DNA of 64,000 nt, taken from Flavilitoribacter nigricans DSM 23189 = NBRC 102662 (lineage in GTDB: Bacteria; Bacteroidota; Bacteroidia; Chitinophagales; Saprospiraceae). The stretch is taken from assembly GCF_002646595.1 (NCBI RefSeq), contig NZ_PDUD01000032.1, positions 124,001 through 188,000 on the forward strand. Reading direction: 5' to 3'. The position numbers and the translations under genes were made by a program. Below are positions 8,718-16,949 of this stretch, piece after piece. The stretch's first letter is position 1, and every line of letters starts with the position of its first letter. Under the pieces are notes generated by a model. The model did no database searches, was not told the origin of the DNA, and worked only from the letters and a program-made list of their open reading frames with translations.

Positions 8718-8886
8718 TTAAAAAAAATATAGCATCATATAATTTTAGAGTTTAGCAACTGGCTATCCCCTTCAATATCAAAGAATTCCTTATTTTTAAG
8801 ACAGATGAATCTACTACCGTAACTTTAAGCATAAAGTTGGGTAGTATCCAAGAAAAACCAACCAACTCCTCCGGAGCCAGACCCAT

Positions 8887-10851
8887 ATGCGTTTTGCACT
8901 GATCACTTGCTTGGCCTTAGGGCTGTTCACTTCTACCTTATCCGCGGCCGGCTATCCGCCGGACCAGATCCACTACTGGGATGTGGTAATGCCCATCATG
9001 CGGAAGTACTGCAATCAGGAATGTCACAATGCCGATGATCTGAAGGGTGGGCTCAACCTAGAACGATACGATTTCATTTCCCGCATCCAGCGGGACGGCG
9101 AATTGTTTACCAGTCTGATCCGCCTGGTGGAAAACGGCGAAATGCCGCCGGAGAACAAACTGCAAATGCCGGCGGCGGAACAGGATACCCTGCTCAGCTA
9201 TATCAAGAAATATCTGAAAGAGGCACTGGCTATTCCCAATCCGGGGCAGATCCCGCCGCGTCGCCTGAGTATGCGCGAATACGCCTACGCGATCCAGGAC
9301 CTTACCGGAGTGTCCCTGGACCCTACGGAATTTTTCCCGAAGGATCCTTCCGGTGGTGAAGGTTTTGACAACTTCGCCCGGGTGCTCTACCTCAATCCTT
9401 TGTTGATGGAACGCTATCTGGAAGCTACCGAATACATCGTGGAGGAGGCCTATTGCAACGTGGATCGCTGGGAACGCATCGTTCCGGGATACCGGCAGAG
9501 TTTGGGTACCGCCCTGCGGGTGTGGTGGCAACGGGTCCGGCACGATCGCGATATCAGTCTGGAAGGGCCGCTGGCCGCCGCCGAAACGCAGATCACGGAT
9601 TTTGCCACGCGTGCCTACCGGCGCATTCTGCTGCCGCAGGAAAAGCAAAAGCTACTCGACTTTTTTACCGAAGTATACCTCCAGCTCCCCGCTATTCCGG
9701 AGCGGTTCGATATCAGCATGCAACAGGTATTCAAGGCGGTTTTGCTTTCGCCCAATTTTTTGATCCGGCAGGAAAACGATCGCCCCACCGAAGATCCCTA
9801 TCTGGTGAGTAGTTTTGAAATGGCCTCCCGCCTGTCCTTTTTCCTTTGGTCGAGCATCCCAGACGATACCCTGATGCAGGCTGCTTACCGCGACGAACTC
9901 CTGCAACCCGAACTCCTGCGTGTCCAGATAACGCGTATGCTGCGCAGCCCCAAGCTGAAGCGGATGGCCGAAAGTTTTGCCTCCCAGTGGCTGGAGATCG
10001 ACAAACTGGCCGATCCCTCCCACAGCGTGGATGATAAGATCTTTCCCGAATACAGCCCGGACCTGGGGAAATGGATGCAGCAGGAGGCGGTAGATTATTT
10101 CTACTACACCCTCACCGGCAGCAACAACCTGCTGGAACTGATCGATGGCCGCTATACTTTCCTCAACGAACCGCTGGCCGAACACTACGGCATCGAGGGT
10201 ATCGACGGGGAGAATATGCGCCGGGTGCAGCTCGACGACCCGATCCGCGGCGGTGTACTGGGCATGGGTGGCGTACTGACCGCTACCTCATTACCCCACC
10301 GGACCAGTCCGGTACTACGCGGCAAATGGGTGCTCGAAAAAATACTGGGTACGCCCGCTAAGGCTCCGCCGCCCGATGTGCCGGAACTGGAAGAGGCCAA
10401 AAAGACGAACGATGAGATGGCGCTGCGGGAATTGCTGACCATCCACCGGGCCAATCCTGCCTGCCAGGGTTGTCACCAAGAAATGGACGACCTGGGGTTT
10501 GCGCTGGAAAACTTCGATGCCATCGGCCGCTGGCGCGACAGCTACGGTATGAAGCTGGTCGATATCGATGCTTCGGGCATCATGAAAAGTGGAGAAGCGT
10601 TCAACGGGCCGGTAGAATTGAAGGCCCTGCTGCGCAGTAAAAAGGCCCAGTTCGCGAAAAGTTTCTCCCAGAAAGTGCTGGGTTTTGCCCTGGGACGCGG
10701 GATCGACTTTAAGGATTCCAAAACCGTAGCGGCGTTGAGTGAGACTTTGCTGGAAAATGATTTCGACGCTTCGCTTTTCCTTACGGAAGTGGCGATGAGC
10801 TATCCGTTCCGCTACAAACTGAGCGATCCGGTGGTGGTGCAGGAGTTTTAA
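8887..10851 (+). CDS. DUF1592/DUF1588/DUF1585 planctomycete-type cytochrome protein
   Basis: A 654-residue exported protein of the multi-domain family first known from Planctomycetes (DUF1587, DUF1595, DUF1592, DUF1588 and DUF1585 in order). The signal peptide ends LSAAGY. A putative haem-attachment site lies near residues 42-47, but it reads C-N-Q-E-C-H (CX3CH) rather than the usual CXXCH. A second, canonical site CQGCH lies in the DUF1588 part around residue 530. The RRLSMREYAYAIQDLTG segment is typical of DUF1587 and SSFEMASRLSFFLWSSIPDD of DUF1592. Members are nearly always followed by a DUF1552 gene, as here (86-base gap). The biochemical role of the pair is not established; redox chemistry in the periplasm is the common inference. 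Confidence 0.9.
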   Translation: MRFALITCLALGLFTSTLSAAGYPPDQIHYWDVVMPIMRKYCNQECHNADDLKGGLNLERYDFISRIQRDGELFTSLIRLVENGEMPPENKLQMPAAEQDTLLSYIKKYLKEALAIPNPGQIPPRRLSMREYAYAIQDLTGVSLDPTEFFPKDPSGGEGFDNFARVLYLNPLLMERYLEATEYIVEEAYCNVDRWERIVPGYRQSLGTALRVWWQRVRHDRDISLEGPLAAAETQITDFATRAYRRILLPQEKQKLLDFFTEVYLQLPAIPERFDISMQQVFKAVLLSPNFLIRQENDRPTEDPYLVSSFEMASRLSFFLWSSIPDDTLMQAAYRDELLQPELLRVQITRMLRSPKLKRMAESFASQWLEIDKLADPSHSVDDKIFPEYSPDLGKWMQQEAVDYFYYTLTGSNNLLELIDGRYTFLNEPLAEHYGIEGIDGENMRRVQLDDPIRGGVLGMGGVLTATSLPHRTSPVLRGKWVLEKILGTPAKAPPPDVPELEEAKKTNDEMALRELLTIHRANPACQGCHQEMDDLGFALENFDAIGRWRDSYGMKLVDIDASGIMKSGEAFNGPVELKALLRSKKAQFAKSFSQKVLGFALGRGIDFKDSKTVAALSETLLENDFDASLFLTEVAMSYPFRYKLSDPVVVQEF

Positions 10852-10937
10852 ACGCCCGTACTGGTTGTTCTGATAATTTGATCATATCGATCTGCAGGAC
10901 CTTCGGGTACTGCCGGTTGTTCTGAAATACCCAAAAC

Positions 10938-12326
10938 ATGAAAAGAAAAGCCATTTCCCGTCGTAAAATGTTACAGGGTCTGGGCGCCTGTGTCGCCTTA
11001 CCTTTCCTGGAAGCGATGACCCCGCCCGGCGTGAGCACGGCCCGCTACGTGGAACGTATCCGTCCGAAGCGGCTGGCCGTTTTTTATTTCCCGAACGGGG
11101 TACATTCCGAGCACTGGACACCCAAAGGCCGGGGCAATGACTTCGAACTTTCCCGCACCCTGAAACCGCTGGAGCCTTTCAAAAAGGACCTGCTGGTCCT
11201 CAGCGAATTGAAAAACCGGGAAGTGGACGTTCGGGGTACCGACGGGCACTACGCCAAAACGGCTCCGTTCCTGACCTGCCACAACATTACGAAAACCACG
11301 GGCTCGAATATTGATGTCAAAGGGGTATCTATGGATCAGGTGGCCGCCCGGCAGTTGGGTGGAGCAACGATGTTCCCTTCCCTGGAATACGGCGTGGATC
11401 CGATCATTAGCGGCGTGGACCAGAATGTAGGTTACACCCGCCTGTACGGATCGGCTATCTCCTGGGCCAGTCCGAATCAGCCCTGCTCCAAAGAGATTGA
11501 TCCGCACCACGCCTTCAACCGGCTGTTCCGGACGGTAGTGCCCGGGGCTTCCAGCGGCGGGCAGGATCCCTGGCGGAAAAGCGTACTGGACCTGGTGATG
11601 GATGACGCCAAACGTCTGAACAAACACCTGGGAGCGGCCGATCAGAATAAAATGTCCGAATATCTGGAATCGGTGCGTTCGGTAGAAAAACGACTGACCT
11701 CCCAGGATAAGCTGCGGGAATTCGAAGCCAATATCACCCCGGATATTCGCAAAGAACTGGTAAAACTGAACGTAAGACTCAAGGATTATGTAGAGGTAAA
11801 TTCCGGATATGACGTCACCCAAAAGGTGCGGCTGATGATGGACATTAACGCCCTGGCGCTCTGGAGTGATGCCACCCGGGTGACGACGTTCATGTTTGGT
11901 AATTCGGTAAGCAATCGCAATTTCTCTTTCCTGGACGGGGTGACCGGAAATCATCACACGATTTCTCACCACCGCTCCAACGACCGCCTGCTCGATATGT
12001 ACAGCAAGATCAATTACTGGCATACGGAGCAATACGCCTACTTCCTGGAAAAAATGCGATCCATGAAGGAAGGCGATCAAAGCCTATTGGATCAGTCCAT
12101 GGTGTTGTACGGCTCCAGCCTGCGGGACGGCAACAGTCACCAGGCTACGAACCTCCCCATCGTAGTGGCAGGCAAAGGCGGAGGCGCCCTGAAAACCGGA
12201 CAAAACCTGGCCTTTGAAAAAGAGACGCCGCTGGCCAATCTCTATTTGGCAATGTTGAAGGCACTGGATGTTAAGGTCGATCAGTTTGGGGACAGTGAAC
12301 GCGTACTGACTGAGATCCTGGCCTGA
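10938..12326 (+). CDS. DUF1552 family protein with Tat signal
   Basis: A 462-residue protein beginning with a twin-arginine signal (ISRRKMLQGLGACVALPFLEA), so it is probably exported folded, with a cofactor or metal. The body has features of DUF1552, including RLAVFYFPNGVHSEHW, a TDGHYAKTAPFLTC segment, VSMDQVAA and, near the end, a LYGSSLRDGNSHQ motif that recalls sulfatase/alkaline-phosphatase-fold proteins (DUF1501 relatives). It directly follows the DUF1592 gene, its usual partner, and is followed 29 bases later by a membrane cytochrome. The three probably form one operon. The enzymatic activity of this family is unknown. Confidence 0.9.
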   Translation: MKRKAISRRKMLQGLGACVALPFLEAMTPPGVSTARYVERIRPKRLAVFYFPNGVHSEHWTPKGRGNDFELSRTLKPLEPFKKDLLVLSELKNREVDVRGTDGHYAKTAPFLTCHNITKTTGSNIDVKGVSMDQVAARQLGGATMFPSLEYGVDPIISGVDQNVGYTRLYGSAISWASPNQPCSKEIDPHHAFNRLFRTVVPGASSGGQDPWRKSVLDLVMDDAKRLNKHLGAADQNKMSEYLESVRSVEKRLTSQDKLREFEANITPDIRKELVKLNVRLKDYVEVNSGYDVTQKVRLMMDINALALWSDATRVTTFMFGNSVSNRNFSFLDGVTGNHHTISHHRSNDRLLDMYSKINYWHTEQYAYFLEKMRSMKEGDQSLLDQSMVLYGSSLRDGNSHQATNLPIVVAGKGGGALKTGQNLAFEKETPLANLYLAMLKALDVKVDQFGDSERVLTEILA

Positions 12327-12355
12327 GATGCTGGCCTATATACGAATGAATCTGC

Positions 12356-13816
12356 ATGAAGAAAAACCGACTTTTTTTACTCCTTCTGGTGATTGGCATT
12401 TTGCCGTTCCTGCCCGAGCCGACGTCTGAAACTGCGGGTGCCTGGACGGGCTTTCTGGGACGATTCCATATTTTGATCCTGCACTTTCCGGTAGTTTTGG
12501 TACTGGCGCTGGCCGGATTGGAACTGGCTAGGACCCGTCGGCCGCAATGGGACACGGGCCGCCTGGCCCGTCCCTTTTGGGTCACCACGCTGGGCAGTTG
12601 CCTGTTGAGCGTGCTGGCCGGATATATGTTATACCGCACCGGCGAATACCAGGGCGAACTGGTCCGGGACCACCTTTGGGGCGGCGTCCTGCTGACGGTA
12701 TTTCTGAGCCTGGCGGCATTCCTGCGTTTCCAACCCACCGAAAAAACTTCAACAACCAGCAACATCCTGCAAAATGGTCTGCTGGCGCTGAGTGCTTTGC
12801 TGGTGATCTATACCAGCCACCAGGGAGGATCACTGACCCACGGGCCGGATTTTTTAACGGAGTACGCTCCCGCGCTCCGGGTCGAAGCGGTTTCGCCCCT
12901 GGAGCAAAAGCCAAAAGCCGAACTGCTGGTTTATCAGGACCTTATCGTACCCGTGCTGGACAAGCGCTGTTTTTCCTGCCACAATGAGTACAAGACCAAA
13001 GGCGATCTATTGATGACTTCCTTCCCTGAACTGATGCGCGGTGGAAAAAGCGGCAAAACCATGCTGGTAGCCGGTGAGCCGAAAGAGAGTGAGCTCTACC
13101 ACCGGATCACCCTGCCGGAAACGGACGATGACCATATGCCGCCTCCGGAAAAACCGGGTTTGGAAGAGGACGAGATCGCACTGATGCGCTGGTGGATCGA
13201 AAGCGGTGCCGATCCGGAAATGCAACTGAGAGAGGGGCCGGAAAGCCCGGAAGGAAAAGCTTTAATCGATCGTCTGTTGCCCAACTTGTTCCAGGCCCGG
13301 CGCTTGCAGATGCGCCGCGAAAAAGAACAGGAGGCCCTGCTGCTTGAGATCAGGGAAAAGGCCACGCCACTGGGACTTACCATTGAGCCGGACCGGGAAG
13401 CTCCCGGTTTTTTCGCGATAGGGCAGACCATTCCCCCACAGCCGGTCAACGACGGGGCAGTGAGTGAATTACTGGAGTACGCGGAAGCCTTTTCCAAGGT
13501 GTCGCTGCCCGGCGCCCTGATCACCGACGATGGGCTTTTTGAACTGAGTAAAATGACGCATCTGAACCGCCTGTACCTGCCAAAAACCTGCATCAAAGGT
13601 CCGGGCCTGGCCTACCTGCAATCCCTGCCCACGCTGGAAGAGATCAACCTTTCGTATACCTTTCTCGACGATGCGGGAGCATTGAACCTGCTCCACTTGC
13701 CGCAGGTCAAAAAAGTGTATCTATTCGGTACCGAAATTGAACCCAATGTGTTGAAAGCCCTGCGCAGGAACTTGCCGGATGTGGAGATCCTGGAAGAGGA
13801 GGGCCCTTATTTTTAG
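12356..13816 (+). CDS. Membrane-anchored c-type cytochrome with C-terminal leucine-rich repeats
   Basis: A 486-residue protein. The N-terminal ~155 residues have about four membrane segments resembling DUF2231 (FHILILHFPVVLVLALAG is characteristic). Then comes a planctomycete-type cytochrome c domain with a canonical haem site CFSCH near residue 205 and the usual downstream HMPPP motif around residue 260 that supplies the axial region. The C-terminal ~120 residues contain leucine-rich repeats (LNRLYLPKTCI, LEEINLSYTFL, VKKVYLFGTEI). It sits 29 bases after the DUF1552 gene and may pass electrons between the exported DUF1592/DUF1552 proteins and the membrane. The partner and direction of electron flow are inferred only. 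Confidence 0.85.
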   Translation: MKKNRLFLLLLVIGILPFLPEPTSETAGAWTGFLGRFHILILHFPVVLVLALAGLELARTRRPQWDTGRLARPFWVTTLGSCLLSVLAGYMLYRTGEYQGELVRDHLWGGVLLTVFLSLAAFLRFQPTEKTSTTSNILQNGLLALSALLVIYTSHQGGSLTHGPDFLTEYAPALRVEAVSPLEQKPKAELLVYQDLIVPVLDKRCFSCHNEYKTKGDLLMTSFPELMRGGKSGKTMLVAGEPKESELYHRITLPETDDDHMPPPEKPGLEEDEIALMRWWIESGADPEMQLREGPESPEGKALIDRLLPNLFQARRLQMRREKEQEALLLEIREKATPLGLTIEPDREAPGFFAIGQTIPPQPVNDGAVSELLEYAEAFSKVSLPGALITDDGLFELSKMTHLNRLYLPKTCIKGPGLAYLQSLPTLEEINLSYTFLDDAGALNLLHLPQVKKVYLFGTEIEPNVLKALRRNLPDVEILEEEGPYF

Positions 13817-13931
13817 GCGCAGTACTTCCGGGTGGAAAGGAGTCGTAAGCAAATTTTCCGGATTGATCGATTCGATGTCGTCTTCTATACCTTGTTGCTT
13901 AGCTTAGGGTAAGGCCAAACCTGAACCCGAC

Positions 13932-14984
13932 ATGAAACAACTGTATCTATTCTTTTTTGCTGCTTTGCTTAGTGCCGATCTGTCGGCGCATCCCTCCTAC
14001 GGGATCGTGATCACCGAAAATAATGAGATCATTTTTTGTGATGTGCTCCACAATGAGGGCACCATCTGGAAACTGGATCAAACCGGTGAACTCCGGGAGA
14101 TACTGACCGGACTGCACAGCCATTTTCTTTTCCTGGACCGGCAGGGCCATATCTGGGGAACCGATCACGATTATATCGCCGCCCGGGAGACCAACCGCAA
14201 TACCCTCTGGCGACTGGTGGACGGGCAGCAGGAGACGATCATCCCACCCACGGAAGACCCCTCAGTGTTTAGTGGCGTCAATTTTGTGGCCGCTCCCGAT
14301 GGTACCATTTACTTCGATACCGGAGGGCAACTGTATGTCCGTAGTACGGAAGGTGCAACCCGACTATTGTCCGACCATAAATTTGGCCGAATCATGAGTC
14401 TGCAACTAACCCCGGATGGGCAATTACTGGTGGTGGATAATTATGCGGATAATGGCTCCCTGATCCAGGTCTCTCCGCGGGGAGAGCTGACCATTATCGC
14501 AACCTGCCTGCTGGAGGACAGTCCGGCGGATCCACCCTTTGAAGAAGCGCGCTTCAATATGTTGTACGCTGCCTTTGCCGGCACCGACGGCGAGGTATTC
14601 GTGGCCAACAGTGGCAGTCGGCGGATCTCCCGGGTCGCCGCTGATGGTGCAATTACCCATATTTATCACAGTGAAAAACCCTGGTATCCGGTAGCGTATA
14701 CCGAAAAAGACGGTATCGGGTATGTAATGGAAATGTGTTACCTGCCGGGCATCGGCAACCTCGGGCCGCAGATCATCCGGCTGGAAAATGGGGCTGCTAC
14801 CGTACTGGTAAACGTAGATGCCGATAAAATGCCGGAAATTGCACCGCTGGACCCGGATAAAAACGAAGGGGAAAGGGCCGTACCCTCCAATTGGTTCTGG
14901 TACGGGCTGGGCGTAGTAATGCTTTTCATTCTGCTGGGATGGTGGTTTTCGCGGCGCAGGAATAACGCTATGATGGCGGACTAA
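13932..14984 (+). CDS. Membrane-anchored beta-propeller protein (NHL/SMP-30-like)
   Basis: A 350-residue protein with a signal peptide (ends LSADLSAHP) and a single C-terminal membrane helix (WYGLGVVMLFILLGWWF) followed by a basic RRR stop-transfer. The extracytoplasmic part repeats the pattern 'variable residues, then xDGxLLVxDxx' seen in six-bladed propellers (for example APDGTIYFDTGG, TPDGQLLVVDNY, GTDGEVFVANSG), as in NHL-repeat and gluconolactonase-like proteins. It follows the cytochrome cluster with a 115-base gap and probably belongs to it functionally. Whether it binds a metal or a ligand, or is catalytic, cannot be told. Confidence 0.75.
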   Translation: MKQLYLFFFAALLSADLSAHPSYGIVITENNEIIFCDVLHNEGTIWKLDQTGELREILTGLHSHFLFLDRQGHIWGTDHDYIAARETNRNTLWRLVDGQQETIIPPTEDPSVFSGVNFVAAPDGTIYFDTGGQLYVRSTEGATRLLSDHKFGRIMSLQLTPDGQLLVVDNYADNGSLIQVSPRGELTIIATCLLEDSPADPPFEEARFNMLYAAFAGTDGEVFVANSGSRRISRVAADGAITHIYHSEKPWYPVAYTEKDGIGYVMEMCYLPGIGNLGPQIIRLENGAATVLVNVDADKMPEIAPLDPDKNEGERAVPSNWFWYGLGVVMLFILLGWWFSRRRNNAMMAD

Positions 14985-15045
14985 TCCGGTGAAAGTCCCG
15001 GCATAGGTGGCCAATAATCCGTAATTTGGCGGCACAATTCAAGAT

Positions 15046-16662
15046 ATGTCAAAACACTGGGTCACCTTACTGTTGGGTTTATTGATCGGAAGTATCGGCT
15101 ACGGGCAGTCGGCGGTGGATTCACTCCTGCAGGAACTGGATGCAACGCTGGCCGACAGTAAGGTATACGCGGAGAAGAAGGAAGTCAGGATCAGGGAGTT
15201 GAAAGAGCAGTTGAAGGCGCCCGGAGTAGACAGTATGACGCGCTACGGGCTCTACGATCAGCTCTTCGAGGCCTATCGCCTGTACCGCTTTGATTCCGCC
15301 ATGCAATTTATTTTCACCAAACTGGAATTTGCGGAAGCCACCGGGCGCGCGGACTGGATCCTGGATTCCAAATTGAAACTCTCGGCCGTACTCACCTCGG
15401 CGGGCATGTATAAAGAATCCCTCGATCATCTGGAGGCAGTAGAAAGAGAACTACTGTCCGGTACCAATCTGGAATTTTATTACCATACTTACAAACTGCT
15501 TTACGAATCGCTCCGGGATTACGCCTCGGACGATACCTATGCCCCATATTATGATCTGAAGGTCCGGGCCTATCAGGATTCCCTGTTGGGGACCCTGTCC
15601 CCCGATTCGGACGGCTATTTACTGGAATCCGGAGTCTTACTCCTCAGCAACGGCAAGCTGGAAGCCGCGGAAGATATCTACCGCGATATCGTCAACGAGC
15701 GGGAAGTGCCCGGAACGGCTGCTTACGCCCGGGCCGCCGCCACGCTTGCCCACATCTACGCCCGGCAGGGGCAGCAGGGATTGCAGAAGAAATTCCGTAT
15801 CCTTTCGGCCATCTCGGACATCCAGGCGGCAGTGAAGGAAAACGCGGCCCTGACCGATCTGGCGGTACAGTTGTACCGGGAAGGGGACATCCCGCGGGCC
15901 AACCGCTATATCGAATTTGCGCTGGCCGACGCCAACTTCTACAACGCCCGCCAGCGAAAGGTCGAGATCTCGGAAGTCTATCCCATCATCACCGGGGCTT
16001 ATCAAATGCAGATCGAACGGCAGAAAGCTATACTGGGGCGCTATCTGGGGATCATCGCCGTGATCTCCGTACTGCTCGTGATCGCCCTCGTCTGGATCTA
16101 CTGGCAGATGCGTCGGCTGGCCCGCGCCCGAAAAAACCTGCACCAGGCGAACGTACAGCTACAGGAACTGAATCAGCAATTGAAGGAAGCGAATTTCGTC
16201 AAGGAAGAATACATCGGGCACTTCCTGAACCAATGTTCCGTCTACATCGAAAAGCTGGAGAACTACCAAAAACTGGTGCGGAAAAATGTACTGGCTAAAA
16301 AGATGAACACCCTGCTGGAAATGACCGAGCCGGATGCCATCAGCCAGGCGGAGCTAAAAGAATTCTACGCCAATTTCGACGCGGCCTTTCTTCGCCTGTA
16401 CCCCGACTTTGTTTCGGAATTCAATGGACTACTGGACAAAGGCGAGCGGGTCAACCTGAAAAACGGGGAATTACTCAATACGGAACTACGCATCTTTGCA
16501 CTCATTCGACTCGGCATTGCAGACAGCAATAAGATCGCGCACTTTTTGCGTTACTCGGTCAATACCATCTACAACTACCGGGCCCAGATCAAAAATAAAT
16601 CCTCCATTGATCGCGATCAGTTTGAAGAAGAAGTAATGAAGATCGGGGCGATTCCGGCCTGA
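15046..16662 (+). CDS. DUF6377-type membrane-spanning transcriptional regulator (SusR-like)
   Basis: A 538-residue protein with the layout of Bacteroidota polysaccharide-locus activators: signal peptide (1-20), a periplasmic helical/TPR-like sensor of ~300 residues, one membrane helix at about 331-353 (GIIAVISVLLVIALVWIYW), a coiled coil (NLHQANVQLQELNQQLKEAN), and a cytoplasmic C-terminal domain ending in a helix-turn-helix (IADSNKIAHFLRYSVNTIYN). DUF6377 regulators and SusR of Bacteroides sense oligosaccharides in the periplasm and act on the adjacent sus genes. The next gene is an amylase, so starch or maltodextrin sensing is a reasonable inference. The gene is expressed on its own in the same direction as the locus. 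Confidence 0.8.
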   Translation: MSKHWVTLLLGLLIGSIGYGQSAVDSLLQELDATLADSKVYAEKKEVRIRELKEQLKAPGVDSMTRYGLYDQLFEAYRLYRFDSAMQFIFTKLEFAEATGRADWILDSKLKLSAVLTSAGMYKESLDHLEAVERELLSGTNLEFYYHTYKLLYESLRDYASDDTYAPYYDLKVRAYQDSLLGTLSPDSDGYLLESGVLLLSNGKLEAAEDIYRDIVNEREVPGTAAYARAAATLAHIYARQGQQGLQKKFRILSAISDIQAAVKENAALTDLAVQLYREGDIPRANRYIEFALADANFYNARQRKVEISEVYPIITGAYQMQIERQKAILGRYLGIIAVISVLLVIALVWIYWQMRRLARARKNLHQANVQLQELNQQLKEANFVKEEYIGHFLNQCSVYIEKLENYQKLVRKNVLAKKMNTLLEMTEPDAISQAELKEFYANFDAAFLRLYPDFVSEFNGLLDKGERVNLKNGELLNTELRIFALIRLGIADSNKIAHFLRYSVNTIYNYRAQIKNKSSIDRDQFEEEVMKIGAIPA

Positions 16663-16898
16663 TCATTGGAGAGCCGTACCGCCCGAAAATAAGGTCCAAA
16701 ACCAGTCCTTCACCTTTCGGGTATTCCCGATTTTCTGGATTTTTCGCCCTTTCTATTCCACTTTTCCTTTGGTTTATCCACTTTTACGGCCACTCTTCTG
16801 GTTGTTAAGGTGTTGGTTTACAGGTTTTTATTTGTTTTTGGTGTCTTTGGGCGTCCACTATTCCCACACAGGGGGTAAAATCCACCTGCCTCTCCCCG

Positions 16899-16906
16899 TA
16901 AATTTG
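16899..16906 (+). promoter_or_regulatory. Possible -7 element upstream of the amylase gene
   Basis: TAAATTTG matches the Bacteroidota -7 consensus TAnnTTTG exactly and lies 43 bases ahead of the amylase ATG. I see no clear TTTG -33 element at the expected distance, so the call is tentative. The rest of the 287-base gap after the regulator gene shows nothing else I can support. Confidence 0.4.
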
Positions 16907-16949
16907 TAGCAGTATTTTATACTGCACTTCCTTCAACCTAAATAAAGTT

